A stretch of DNA of 64,000 bases, from NCBI GenBank assembly GCA_000507305.1, contig DF240023.1, positions 1 through 64,000 on the forward strand, written 5' to 3'. Shown in pieces: positions 54,816 to 64,000 of this stretch (positions within the stretch are counted from its first letter, which is position 1; every line of letters starts with the position of its first letter). Position numbers and translations under genes: made by a program. Below the pieces are notes generated by a model that worked only from the letters and a program-made list of their open reading frames with translations, did not search any database and was not told the origin of the DNA. The DNA is from Breviolum minutum Mf 1.05b.01. Its lineage: Eukaryota; Sar; Dinophyceae; Suessiales; Symbiodiniaceae.

Positions 54816-55799
54816 TCAGAATGAGCTAGACAGTAGGGAACTGAGGCTACGTTTCGGGGGATTTGACATCAAAATAAAACGGTCATGCAACAGGTTCAAG
54901 GTGTGCCGCACATCTTCTGATTCTTCTCTTGTAGCAATCACTGACATCGCTTCATGGAGGTAATGTTGAAGGCTCGCTGATGATTTCCATCTGCCATGAT
55001 ATTGCAATTGCCCAAGATTACGCTCAACTCTAAACAAATGTGTTGCACCCCCTGCACGCAATGATCCCAATGTATAGCCTGTCTGTGCTAGGCCCATCAA
55101 TGTCAAACACTCCGAAAATCTCTTTGAAAAAATATATCGTGAAAAACTAAAAAGCTGTCGACTGTTGCTTAATCCAGCTGTCCACCAATGTAACCACCGC
55201 ACCAATGCCACCTCTTGACATAGCACAAATTGTTCCTTCCAGAAACGCCTTGTTTTGGGTCTACGAATGATTACAATGGCTCCTACTTCTCCTTCCTCAC
55301 TACCAGCTTCAGGAAGACTGATGTCACCCTTCCTTAAGGCCAATATTTCCATAGGTCGCAGCAGGCAAACGAACCCCAGCCAACACGCAAGTGCCATTCC
55401 CCACCACTCTTTTCTATGTAAAGTTTCACACTTCCAACCCTGAGTCATTCCCATCACGACCAAACACTCCAGTCGAAAACGGGTCAGAGGCAAACGAGAT
55501 CTTGAAGGTTGTAAAGACCGCCACCCCCTAATTGCACTCCATGTTCCACGCAACAAGGGGCCCGACAGGTTCCAACTTCTTTGAAGACAGATTATACCCA
55601 AAGTAATGAAGTACAACCGCTCCCCATCACGATGAGCCCATTCAACAGCCCTTTCCAACCACTTGTCAATCACGTTCACCGGGTCAGATTTTTTCAACAC
55701 CTTCCCTTTTTGAGCTACAAACCGAAGCAACCATTCACCAGCTTCACGCAAACTACGCCTATAACCAGCCGATAATCCAGCCGATCTAAGCCTCACCAT
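54816..55799 (-). CDS. Retrotransposon tyrosine recombinase (YR)
   Basis: 327 codons if translation starts at the ATG that overlaps the stop of the RT ORF by one base (TAATG). The catalytic layout of the family is visible: Arg in LLRPMEILAL, Arg in LGSLRAGGATHLF, the HGRWKS block, and the nucleophile Tyr in LQHYLHE. The usual His two residues before the second Arg appears as Gly. YR enzymes insert DIRS and related elements by strand exchange without target-site duplication. The C-terminal tail is Ser-rich. Confidence 0.85.
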   Translation of the reverse strand: MVRLRSAGLSAGYRRSLREAGEWLLRFVAQKGKVLKKSDPVNVIDKWLERAVEWAHRDGERLYFITLGIICLQRSWNLSGPLLRGTWSAIRGWRSLQPSRSRLPLTRFRLECLVVMGMTQGWKCETLHRKEWWGMALACWLGFVCLLRPMEILALRKGDISLPEAGSEEGEVGAIVIIRRPKTRRFWKEQFVLCQEVALVRWLHWWTAGLSNSRQLFSFSRYIFSKRFSECLTLMGLAQTGYTLGSLRAGGATHLFRVERNLGQLQYHGRWKSSASLQHYLHEAMSVIATREESEDVRHTLNLLHDRFILMSNPPKRSLSSLLSSSF

Positions 55800-58702
55800 T
55801 ACCACCAGCTTTTGCACGCCCGGGCCAACTCCCTACAGAACCCCATAGGATAAGCACCGGCTTGTTTAGCACGCACCCCCCTCAACGGCCGACCATGTTC
55901 ATGAGAATGATCGCAATGCTTTTCCAAACCTTTGAGCCAGGGGGCGGTACTCAGAATTCTAGTAGGTTTCTTATTTGGGGGGCCTTCTCGGTCCAAATCA
56001 TCATACATACACCAATGCATTACCACACTAAAAACACCTGCACGATTCCAAAGGCGTTGTGTTTCCTTCATTTGCCAAGCCTTGCTGTTCTGCGGATGTT
56101 CAATGAAAAAATAAATGCCTTTGTCCATACAAAGTTCTGCTAAAAATATCGCTCTTCTCCATAACAAATTTCCTAGCGCCACATCTGCTTTCTTCTCATC
56201 ACCAGCCGGGTTTCCCTTTGGTCTGAGTGGGCCCCCCTTATCCAAATTGCGAAGGGGGCTAAAACTACAGCAAGGAGGGGCCAACCAAATCCAATCCACC
56301 AAACCCATAGCAATGCACAAGTCCACCGAATCGGACATAACGTCCCCACCCAACAACAATTCAACTGGATCTCTCATCTCCACACCTTCCAACTTATGAG
56401 CATCAGTAAGACGACACGTTCCCGCAAACAGCTCCCAACCAACGCCCCGCGAACCAACTTTCATGTTATAGTCTGCTAGCCATTCCGCTTTCAAACATGG
56501 AGGGGGAATCGGGGAATTACGACTTGGATGGTCAGCTGGATTTGCACCGGTCTCTATCCACAACAATGCTAAGGAAATATCTCCTAGAATAAGTGATGGA
56601 AGCATTCCACGCAAAACACCGTTGAGCTTGAATGATGAGCTCCGTCCTTTTGCAACGGCTCCACAGACCACACGGCTGTCGTTCAAACAGATCTGTATCT
56701 GCCCTCTAGTTTCAGGAGCACAAGCTAGACGTGCAATTTCACGTCTCAAAGCACGGCATTCTTGAAGGTTTATATGGCTTGTCTGTCTGAAATGATAGCT
56801 TGCTGAGCTCTTCCAATTCAAACTGTGGCCCAAAACACTTGCAAACACTGATGGTTCTGCCGGTTCTTTCCAACTCAAACCTTCGGTGAAAACATCTTCA
56901 TCCAATCTCACTGCCTCCCCTTTCACTTCACTCCGGAGCCAAAGTTCTTTTGCTAGGCTAGTGCTCACATTCACAACCGCAGCACCACCTGTTGTGGGGG
57001 TGGCATCTGTTGAAAGAAGAGTGCGTCCTAAAGGCTTCCTCATGTTCCAAAACGCCCAGGGCAAGTGAATTGCAATACTCCTCAATTCATCTCGAATAAA
57101 ACCAGGCAATCTCACCCACTGCTTGTTGGACATGCGATCCACAAATTTGTAAATATGATGCATTAAACTGTACATTTCACGCCGATACTGAAAAATAAAG
57201 CAAACATAGCCCAAAATCTTCTGCAAAATTTTCTTTGTGCAACTACCCAAGGAAACCACACGATAAATCAATGTCCAAACTTGTTGTTTCATTTCCATAG
57301 GTGCTCCTACTTTTCCTTCAACGCCCCTGATCTCAGCACCCCAGGCTTTGAAGTTGTGCTGACCCCGAAAAGACTTATGACAAGCCCTTTGTAACCCCGC
57401 CTTCTCATAAGCCATCTCGGCTGTTCGAGCTCGGATCATATCTTCATCTTGCGGAAGAACGGGGGGGGTTTCAAATGTTCCATCTAGAGGGATAACATGT
57501 CCTACATCCACACGCCGAGTAATCAATAGATCATCCAAGTAGGCACCTTCCCAAATTGATCCACGGGGTGCTTGTTTTCCGTATTCCAGTTTGGTGTCTT
57601 CACCCAACAGTCCACAAGATTGCAAAACTGCTTCATGCACAGCTTGACCAATATCACATGCGTTTTTATCACCCATGCCCAGAACACGGAAACAACAGCG
57701 ATGAGGCAAAGAAGGGTCACCCCCCAGTTGTCGTACAATGTTTGGATCCACTTGTCTACCAACTGCATTGTATTTCACCCAACCCTCTGGCAACTTCAAT
57801 GCATAATAGTAGTTACGTAAATCGTCCCCACTACCCCGCAAGAATTCCGAGGGTTCCAACAACATGCGACTAAAACATGCCCCTGCGGGTAAATTGCTCC
57901 AATGTATTCTGTCCATTGTTGCATTTTCTGGTCTCCTATCAAAAATCAACCTATCTTCTTCTTCATTCTTTTTGACACAAAAAAGTCCGCCTACCAATAA
58001 GTTTCCTGCTGAATCATGTGGTAAATCTTTTTCAGCAACCAATTCAACCATCCCACAAGATAAAAGCTTTCTCACCAAACCAGCCTCTTCTTGAGGTGCG
58101 ACTCGATGGCAAGCAGTCACCACTGAATCCCAGAGATGTTCTGGCCGCCTCAAGTCCATCAAATTCTCCATCACTCGCTTCCGTTCACCTTGCAATAGGT
58201 CACAAGGGTCCACTGTACCTGCAGCTTCTGGAACTGCAATGCGGCTGGCTACGACTTCAAGAGCACCACTCAAATTCTCAGTTGCGCCCTCAAAAGCGTA
58301 GTTTCCAAAACCTGTACATTTCAGCCGCTCAAAAACTTCTTCAACTGCTGCACGGCCCCCTTTGCATGTCAGCCTACCGCTGATCAATTCTAAGGAGCTA
58401 AATTCTACCACCTCGCCCAGCAAAGCATCCGCCAGTGGCCGGATATCATCGACTCCACGGAAGATTGCCTGCGGCTCTGTCGACCAACCCTCACAGTCAG
58501 GACATCCCAGAGTAGTGAAATTGCACCAGCCGATGAAAGCGTTCACATGCCTCTTCGACCACAGCTCACTATCCAGAGAATCCACGACTGAGCTCCCCAA
58601 AGATGACATAGCCTCTGGGTAAGGTAATAGACAGGGAAATAGTGGATGTTCATCACCACTTCGGTTTGGTAAAACACTTTGGACACCTTCTTGCCACGCC
58701 AT
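55799..58702 (-). CDS. Retrotransposon reverse transcriptase - RNase H - methyltransferase-like polyprotein
   Basis: About 967 codons from the ATG following the gag stop by 77 nt. RT: palm motif region with DRLIFDRRPEN and the active-site box YLDDLLI around residue 388. RNase H of the DIRS type: STDATPTTGGAAV, LQECRAL, NDSRVVCGAVAKGRS, NPADHPSR, giving the D-E-D-D set. C-terminal domain: GWELFAGTCRLTDAH, then IWLAPPCCSFSPLRN and IYFFIEHPQNS; the glycine-rich start and PPC box look like a SAM-dependent methyltransferase, at the place where DIRS elements carry an MT domain. The frame is also open for 359 further codons upstream, across gag, in a basic low-complexity reading that is probably not a separate protein. 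Confidence 0.85.
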   Translation of the reverse strand: MAWQEGVQSVLPNRSGDEHPLFPCLLPYPEAMSSLGSSVVDSLDSELWSKRHVNAFIGWCNFTTLGCPDCEGWSTEPQAIFRGVDDIRPLADALLGEVVEFSSLELISGRLTCKGGRAAVEEVFERLKCTGFGNYAFEGATENLSGALEVVASRIAVPEAAGTVDPCDLLQGERKRVMENLMDLRRPEHLWDSVVTACHRVAPQEEAGLVRKLLSCGMVELVAEKDLPHDSAGNLLVGGLFCVKKNEEEDRLIFDRRPENATMDRIHWSNLPAGACFSRMLLEPSEFLRGSGDDLRNYYYALKLPEGWVKYNAVGRQVDPNIVRQLGGDPSLPHRCCFRVLGMGDKNACDIGQAVHEAVLQSCGLLGEDTKLEYGKQAPRGSIWEGAYLDDLLITRRVDVGHVIPLDGTFETPPVLPQDEDMIRARTAEMAYEKAGLQRACHKSFRGQHNFKAWGAEIRGVEGKVGAPMEMKQQVWTLIYRVVSLGSCTKKILQKILGYVCFIFQYRREMYSLMHHIYKFVDRMSNKQWVRLPGFIRDELRSIAIHLPWAFWNMRKPLGRTLLSTDATPTTGGAAVVNVSTSLAKELWLRSEVKGEAVRLDEDVFTEGLSWKEPAEPSVFASVLGHSLNWKSSASYHFRQTSHINLQECRALRREIARLACAPETRGQIQICLNDSRVVCGAVAKGRSSSFKLNGVLRGMLPSLILGDISLALLWIETGANPADHPSRNSPIPPPCLKAEWLADYNMKVGSRGVGWELFAGTCRLTDAHKLEGVEMRDPVELLLGGDVMSDSVDLCIAMGLVDWIWLAPPCCSFSPLRNLDKGGPLRPKGNPAGDEKKADVALGNLLWRRAIFLAELCMDKGIYFFIEHPQNSKAWQMKETQRLWNRAGVFSVVMHWCMYDDLDREGPPNKKPTRILSTAPWLKGLEKHCDHSHEHGRPLRGVRAKQAGAYPMGFCRELARACKSWW

Positions 58703-58779
58703 GAATCTGCTAAACTTTGAATTCCCACCAGGCAAAGTAGGATCCTTTGCCCAGGCATGCAGCCGGCTCGTCGGCCGGA

Positions 58780-60057
58780 TCACTTTTTGCGGTGGGTCTG
58801 CTCCTCCTCTCCCTCCTCCTCTTGGTGAAGGGCACCTTGACTGTCCTTCACCTGCTTTCGGAGTTTGCCCAACGAGCTCAGGTAACCCGAAACCACTGCC
58901 ATCTCTTCCTTGGTTCCTCCGAACTCCTTCTTGGCTAATGGGCAAGGTATGCCCGTGAGTAGCCATGCCCCGGACCAATCGCCATTGGATATCACACTTT
59001 GGATCTTCGACTTCATGTTCTGCACCAACTGTGCAGCCCCGGCCTGATGATCGCCTCTTCTGATCAACTCGTAGGCCTGAGCATCCATTACTGCACACCT
59101 GTAGATGCCCTTGAACTTTCCCCAATGGACCCTCCTGAGGTACTCCTTGACGGTCCAGGCCTGGCCTGGCACCACTCCCATTTCGGCAGTAATTTCTTTT
59201 TCCCATTCTCGGCAGACTTTGTCGGGATGCCGAAGGACTCGACGATGAAGCTTGTGAAGCGTGCTGACTGCCTTCATGCCCGAGTTCTTGAAATCTTCTC
59301 CGTCTCCGCTGTCTTCGGAATCGGAGCCACCAAGGAGTGACCACTCCTTGTCGTTCTTCTTCTTTTTCTTCCGGCCAGAGGCTTGGTCGGTCAGCATACT
59401 CATCATCATCAATGGCAGGAGTTCGGAGGGGCTCTGGCCTTCCTCCAACCCCTTTGACACCAGCTTGGCACAAAGCTTCTGCATTGAATCTTCTTCTTTC
59501 TTGGACTTCTTGCCCTCCCGATGACCGCTCACATCCTTTGAGCTGCTGGCCCCCGGTGGGAGCATCTGATGGCTGCTCGAAGCACCGCGGCCACCACGAT
59601 CGTCTGGGTCTTCCACTGAACTGTCTTCGGACTCTGACTCGGAGCCCTGCTCCATCATGCTCTCCAGCACTTTGAGGTCTGCATCTAAGCCTCGAGACTT
59701 CCTTGCTGCAGCTTTGGGAGTCGGTGTTGGAAACTCGGCCTCGCTGCTCTCTAACCTCTCTTGGCTTACTTTTTCCCATACCCGTTTGCAGGTCGATGTC
59801 TTTGGAACTTCTTTTGGAGGCCCCTCCCAGTTGCTTGGCCTATCCGAGGTACAAGCACTAGATGGGACACGCAAAAATCCGATCCGAGTGCCGTCCTCCT
59901 CTTTCACCACTGCACCAGGCACTTTGCGTGCCTCCCCAGCAATGATCCCAAGGACCACGGACTCTTCACTTGCCTCCACTACTCGACCAGACACACGGAT
60001 GGCTTCTCCACTAGAATTTCGCACCAGGCAATGCGCGACATGGCCTGCCTGAGTCAT
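58780..60057 (-). CDS. Retrotransposon gag-like ORF
   Basis: 425 codons from the first in-frame ATG (MTQAGHVAHCLVRNSSGEAI); the frame is open 26 codons further. The middle is charged and low-complexity (Lys/Glu/Ser-rich). The C-terminal third (LHRRVLRHPDKVCREW through VHWGKFKGIYRCAVMD and GYLSSLGKLRKQV) is a helical block typical of capsid-like domains in these elements. It is assigned as gag from position and composition. No zinc knuckle is seen. The stop precedes the RT start by 77 nt. Confidence 0.7.
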   Translation of the reverse strand: MTQAGHVAHCLVRNSSGEAIRVSGRVVEASEESVVLGIIAGEARKVPGAVVKEEDGTRIGFLRVPSSACTSDRPSNWEGPPKEVPKTSTCKRVWEKVSQERLESSEAEFPTPTPKAAARKSRGLDADLKVLESMMEQGSESESEDSSVEDPDDRGGRGASSSHQMLPPGASSSKDVSGHREGKKSKKEEDSMQKLCAKLVSKGLEEGQSPSELLPLMMMSMLTDQASGRKKKKKNDKEWSLLGGSDSEDSGDGEDFKNSGMKAVSTLHKLHRRVLRHPDKVCREWEKEITAEMGVVPGQAWTVKEYLRRVHWGKFKGIYRCAVMDAQAYELIRRGDHQAGAAQLVQNMKSKIQSVISNGDWSGAWLLTGIPCPLAKKEFGGTKEEMAVVSGYLSSLGKLRKQVKDSQGALHQEEEGEEEQTHRKK

Positions 60058-60809
60058 CCTAACTACCCACCAAAAGACTTGAACAGTAGAAGTGACGACA
60101 TGGTCTTTCCTGTCACATCTCAAGCATTCAAACAATCAAGACCACTGGCTACATGAAATTGCCCTTCAATAGTAGTTCATGCTGATCCAAACGTGACAAT
60201 GTTATTCATTTACACCCCGGAAAAGTACCATGCCAATAAGGAAACTAACCTTTTGAAGATGTATCTCCAATTAAAAATGGTGATGTTCAATCCAGCCGTG
60301 TTATTTTCGAGAGGATGTAACAACTTGCATCCCCAAATTTTGCATCCTTTTTGCTACCTGCAATGCACCTTAGATGGTACAACTACCTTCAAACTCCCAA
60401 CACGGAGTTTGACTTCGGGTTCTCGGCTGCCCTCCATCATGATGCACTGTGGTCATGAAATAGGATGTCTCTCAAAGGGACCCCTCCAAACCACCTAAAA
60501 ACAAAAAATATATAGCCAGTTTAGTGAAGGGAAAAGCTATTCACCGATTTTTTGAGTTTACTTTCCAACCCTTGGATTTTTTTTTGGAGGCCCATTGGAG
60601 GCCCACAAAAAATCCCAAAATAGAAAAGATGGATGATTTTTGCATATTCACCCCATTTTTTTTTCAAGCCACCAACCCAACACCCTCTCTTTGACTCACA
60701 AAAAAAGTAGGTCATTTGCCACTTTTTGGCCTCCAAAAAAAACCCTCCCCAAAACTCCCCAGAACTCCGGGAATTTCGCCCATGGGAAGTTGCGCACCTG
60801 ACTTCTCAC

Positions 60810-60917
60810 CTTCAACGCGCGTTGAATGGCTGCGGCCACATTGGGACGACTTCGCAACTTGTCCAGGTGCCTCCCCAGGGGTCCGGAAAGGGGCATCACT
60901 TTGAAGGGAGCAAAATC
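60810..60917 (-). CDS. Candidate exon resembling a glutathione S-transferase C-terminal segment
   Basis: 36 codons between a TTTTTTCCAG|G acceptor and an AAG|GTGAGA donor, both excellent. The peptide DFAPFKVMPLSGPLGRHLDK then LRSRPNVAAAIQRALK contains the (L)xxRPxVxxAL pattern seen near the end of GST C-terminal domains. This is an isolated match with no thioredoxin-fold half nearby, so it may be a gene fragment or belong to another family. Confidence 0.4.
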
Positions 60918-62045
60918 CTGGAAAAAATGCGACCAAGTTGAAGGAAAATGGGAAGTTTATATACATGACCCCAAAATATGGGAAATATACATATATATAT
61001 ATACATGAAAATATCTACTTATATAATTTGTACCTGAAAAATCACCACCCAGTTTTTTCACGATTTTTGTTGAAAGCAACAAACTGCGCAATCTATTGAT
61101 GTTTTTTTGGGGGGACACATGTGGTATCCAGTTGTTTTTTGAAATGAAAGCTAAGTAGCGGATCGGCCAGCAGCAACGGAGTATACCTCAGCGAATCTCA
61201 AGGTTTCAAGTTTCAAGGTTCAAAAACAAATGTGGCAAAAAAAAACGACGTTTTGCCACTTGTCAGTAACCCCCATTTATAGGCAACTTAGGCCATTTGG
61301 AAGGGGAATAACCCCAGTTAGGAGACTTACGATCACCATGGTTACTAACCACTTACAAGTCCTGGGATGATCCTCAAAGTAACTCCCACATTTGTGGTCC
61401 CACCATCTGTGCACCATATCCTAAACAGTAGCAAACCTGGATTTTTTCCGGGTGAAGACCTGACTCGGGCTGTTTCGGGATGAAGTTTCGTATGTCTTTG
61501 GAAAAGTTTATTACGTTTATAGGGTGTTCCAAGCTGGAAAAACAGATAGTCCCCAGAAAACAAACCACTGGAAGTGGAAAATCCCCCCTTTGAAAATCCG
61601 GAAAATCATCTGAACCAAACCTTCAAAACTTTGGGTGGAACCCGCCGTTCGTTTTCCGGGGGTGTAAGGATTTCTTGATCCAAAAAAGGTTGACATGAAG
61701 CACTTTGCAGATTCCGGGATCCAAAGACCCATATATCTTGGGGGTGACAGCATGGGAACCATCCCCCCCAATATGGTACCCATCCAAAGAAATAAGGCCT
61801 TACCAAATGATTAAGCACTATGATCCCTTAAGATGGCCTTACTTGTAGCAAAGGCTTTATTTCCTGGCGCCAACAATGACCCCCCTGCAACGTACTATAG
61901 CCCAAGAGACCGTGGGCGTCCCGATAAAGGTGATAACCATTCCTCCCCTTGGCGTCGCCGTTCCAGTAACACCTGAGCACTTCATGATCGTTCAATGAAG
62001 AATAGTCCAAGGTGGGACCCTACGATCGTTGCAAATGGGGTTACA

Positions 62046-62092
62046 ACCCATATGTATATATATATATACATATATATACATATATATATGGC
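62046..62092. repeat. (TA)n-rich palindromic repeat
   Basis: TATATA/CATATA alternation that can fold back on itself, next to the 3' side of the FNIP gene. Confidence 0.85.
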
Positions 62093-62328
62093 TTTATACA
62101 TGGGCACCTGGGGTTATAACTCTTAGTACAGTGGGATTGGATCTTCAAACTCATTTTCCGGCGCTCCTCCAGGATTGTTACAGGTCCTGCTGGAAATGAT
62201 CGTAACAGTTTACTTAGTAGGTTGGTTTATTTCACCTATTTAGGACACTTACAACCTATCTATAGGGATTATATGGGATTATAATCCATTTGCTACCTAG
62301 TTACTAAGTACCATACACGTCCCTTTTT

Positions 62329-63985
62329 TCAACACACTAAGACAAGATCGCCAAAAACCAATTTACGTAAGGCTCTGGGCCAGCCTGCCATTCTAGGCAA
62401 TGCTCTGCGCACAACTTCTGAGTCGACACCAAAGATACCAAAGTCAAAGTCATCTGAGTCCTCTTCGGGAAACTCAATGTCAAGGAAGGACAAACTCTGA
62501 AGGTCTTCTGGCCATACAACATTCAACTTTTGTGCAGGAAAGGTTGCAAAAATCAGGCTTTGAAGGCCTGCTGGCCATGTCACCTTGTCCAGGTTCTGAT
62601 CGAAATAAGAACCAAAAGTCAGCCTTTGAAAGCCTGCTGGCCATGTCACCTTGTCCAGGCTCTGATTGAATAGAGCACCAAAAGTCAAATTTTGAAGGCC
62701 TGCTGGCCATGTCACATTGTCAAGGCTCTGATTGAATAACCCATCAAAAGTCAAATTTTGAAGGCCTGCTGGCCATGTCACATTGTCAAGGCTCTGATTG
62801 AAGAACCCATCAAAAGTCAAGCTTTGAAGGTCTGCTGGCCATGTCACGTGGTCGAGGCTCTGATCGAAATTCTCACCAAATGTCAATTTTTGAAGGCCTG
62901 CTGGCCATGTCACGTTGTCCAAGTTCTGATTGAAGAACCTACCAAAAGTCAAACTGTGAAGGCCTGCTGGCCATGTCACATTGTCAAGGCTCTGATNNNN
63001 NNNNNNNNNNNNNNNNNNNNNNNNNNNNNNNNNNNNNNNNNNNNNNNNNNNNNNNNNNNNNNNNNNNNNNNNNNNNNNNNNNNNNNNNNNNNNNNNNNNN
63101 NNNNNNNNNNNNNNNNNNNNNNNNNNNNNNNNNNNNNNNNNNNNNNNNNNNNNNNNNNNNNNNNNNNNNNNNNNNNNNNNNNNNNNNNNNNNNNNNNNNN
63201 NNNNNNNNNNNNNNNNNNNNNNNNNNNNNNNNNNNNNNNNNNNNNNNNNNNNNNNNNNNNNNNNNNNNNNNNNNNNNNNNNNNNNNNNNNNNNNNNNNNN
63301 NNNNNNNNNNNNNNNNNNNNNNNNNNNNNNNNNNNNNNNNNNNNNNNNNNNNNNNNNNNNNNNNNNNNNNNNNNNNNNNNNNNNNNNNNNNNNNNNNNNN
63401 NNNNNNNNNNNNNNNNNNNNNNNNNNNNNNNNNNNNNNNNNNNNNNNNNNNNNNNNNNNNNNNNNNNNNNNNNNNNNNNNNNNNNNNNNNNNNNNNNNNN
63501 NNNNNNNNACCAAAAGTCAAGCTTTGAAGGCCTGCTGGCCATGCCACATTGTCAAGGCTCTGATTGAAATTCTCACCAAATGTCAAATTTTGAAGGCCTG
63601 CTGGTAATCTCACACAATGAAGTCGCTGATTGAAGCCACATGCAAAGGTCAAGCTCCGAAGGCTCTCGGGCAAATTGTGCAGCAAGGCAGGTGTTGCTTC
63701 TTTAACACCTGTCACTTCTGTAATCCCGTTCAATGAGAACTCTTCATCCTCAACGCCGTGTCCGTAGGCAAAATGTAAGGCAGCAAGCAAATTGACGGGC
63801 ATGTAGGTAGCCGACACATGTGCCCGTTGACCCCCAAGTCCTTGCTGTTTCAGACTTTCATTCAGCACAAGCCTTGAAGCATGGGACACAACAAATTGAA
63901 GGCCCGGCTTGGATGGAATTTGGTCCCAAATCATCTGCCACAACTCGCGACCAAGCATGGAGTCTGCTACATTCAATGTCAACAT
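62329..63985 (-). CDS. FNIP/LRR-type repeat protein, gap in the middle
   Basis: ATG to TGA on the minus strand with a 512-base gap inside. The N-terminal ~85 residues (MLTLNVADSMLGRELWQMIW and onward) look like a degenerate ubiquitin-like domain, as in many dinoflagellate members of this family. After HNLPESLRSLTFACGFNQ, 22-residue repeats with consensus QSLDNVTWPAGLQ-x-LTFG-x-x-FN begin. Two units are visible upstream of the gap and seven downstream, followed by a degenerate unit and the C-terminus with an acidic stretch. Such repeats form a solenoid for protein binding; no enzymatic role is implied. The nominal gap length is out of frame, but gap sizes are estimates. It appears intronless over the visible part, unlike the ABC genes. 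Confidence 0.85.
62560..62996 (-). repeat. 66-bp tandem coding repeats of the FNIP gene
   Basis: Near-identical 66-bp units (GGCCTGCTGGCCATGTCAC core on the plus strand) encoding one 22-residue repeat each. The array continues on the far side of the assembly gap. Confidence 0.9.
62997..63508. other. Assembly gap (512 N) inside the FNIP repeat array
   Basis: Run of N within near-identical tandem repeats; the true number of repeats is unknown. Confidence 1.
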
Positions 63986-64000
63986 GCATTCGCCACTGAT

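Larger units (their letters stand above)
53384..60135 (-). mobile_element. DIRS-like tyrosine-recombinase retrotransposon
   Basis: Five consecutive minus-strand ORFs: gag-like; reverse transcriptase plus RNase H plus methyltransferase-like domain; tyrosine recombinase; and two accessory ORFs. The order gag, RT-RH-MT, YR is that of DIRS-type elements, which integrate through a tyrosine recombinase and not an integrase. The ORFs are long and uninterrupted, so the copy looks recent. Its GC content is well above the flanking introns. Terminal repeats (split direct or inverted, with an internal complementary region) were not recognised; the right border is set only by the gag frame. The copy is inserted directly upstream of the recognised ABCC exons in the same orientation. 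Confidence 0.85.
60136..62328. other. Interval with one candidate exon; otherwise non-coding
   Basis: AT-rich, with an AT palindromic repeat near 62.05 kb. Besides the GST-like exon, a minus-strand open patch near 61850-61960 (CYWNGDAKGRNGYHLYRDA) ends at a GT donor and might be an exon, but the frame is uncertain. No ABCC exon was found here. Confidence 0.4.

Noticed and set aside
54253-54963. 236-codon plus-strand frame, and similar plus-strand frames over 55.8-60 kb
   Set aside because: Antisense to intact retrotransposon ORFs with recognisable domains.
21650-61120. Recurrent TTTTTTTGGGGG tracts as a dispersed element
   Set aside because: Seen at many places (for example 21.66, 22.35, 23.21, 25.40, 61.11 kb) but with no common flanks; more likely intron base-composition bias.
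61828-62010. Open patch CYWNGDAKGRNGYHL as a coding exon
   Set aside because: Two frames are equally open and only the donor is convincing; not enough support for a feature.

Overview
The window reads as nuclear DNA of a dinoflagellate, probably Suessiales (Symbiodiniaceae or Polarella-like). No sequence search was possible, so this rests on four traits. (1) The genes are cut into many short exons whose introns often start with GC or GA instead of GT and end AG|G. (2) Nearly all recognisable coding sequence lies on one strand (minus). (3) There is an FNIP-type repeat protein of the kind common in dinoflagellates. (4) There is a DIRS-like tyrosine-recombinase retrotransposon. Introns are AT-rich and full of microsatellites and small inverted-repeat elements. 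There are two assembly gaps (18743-19286 and 62997-63508). No prokaryotic operon, CRISPR array, tRNA or rRNA was seen.

Layout, read along the minus strand from right to left. 63985-62329: FNIP/LRR-like repeat gene with a gap in the repeat array. About 60.9 kb: one isolated exon resembling the C-terminal part of a glutathione S-transferase. 60057-53595: a DIRS-like retrotransposon with five consecutive ORFs (gag; RT-RNase H-methyltransferase-like; tyrosine recombinase; two accessory ORFs), ending in a 97-bp tandem repeat. 53026-41581: the C-terminal half (TMD2-NBD2) of an ABCC/MRP-type ABC transporter in at least 16 exons. A caspase-like (peptidase C14) ORF lies in one of its introns at 50833-49305. 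About 40.1-39.18: a small CULT-domain (cereblon-type) protein. 37749-9979: an ABCA-type transporter, from the end of NBD1 through TMD2, NBD2 and the C-terminus, in at least 25 exons, some only 22-41 nt. Left of 9.98 kb the coding content is weak: several convincing but unidentified minus-strand exons between 7 and 1 kb, a 2.06-kb element with ~125-bp terminal inverted repeats at 2271-4334, and one possible plus-strand exon at 9.03 kb.

For the ABC transporters, exon borders were set by requiring the reading phase to be continuous from exon to exon together with family alignment. This is what exposes the GC and GA donors. Both transporters show only their C-terminal halves here, although same-strand genes lie immediately upstream. 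Either the upstream genes are nested in giant introns or the transporters are 5'-truncated.
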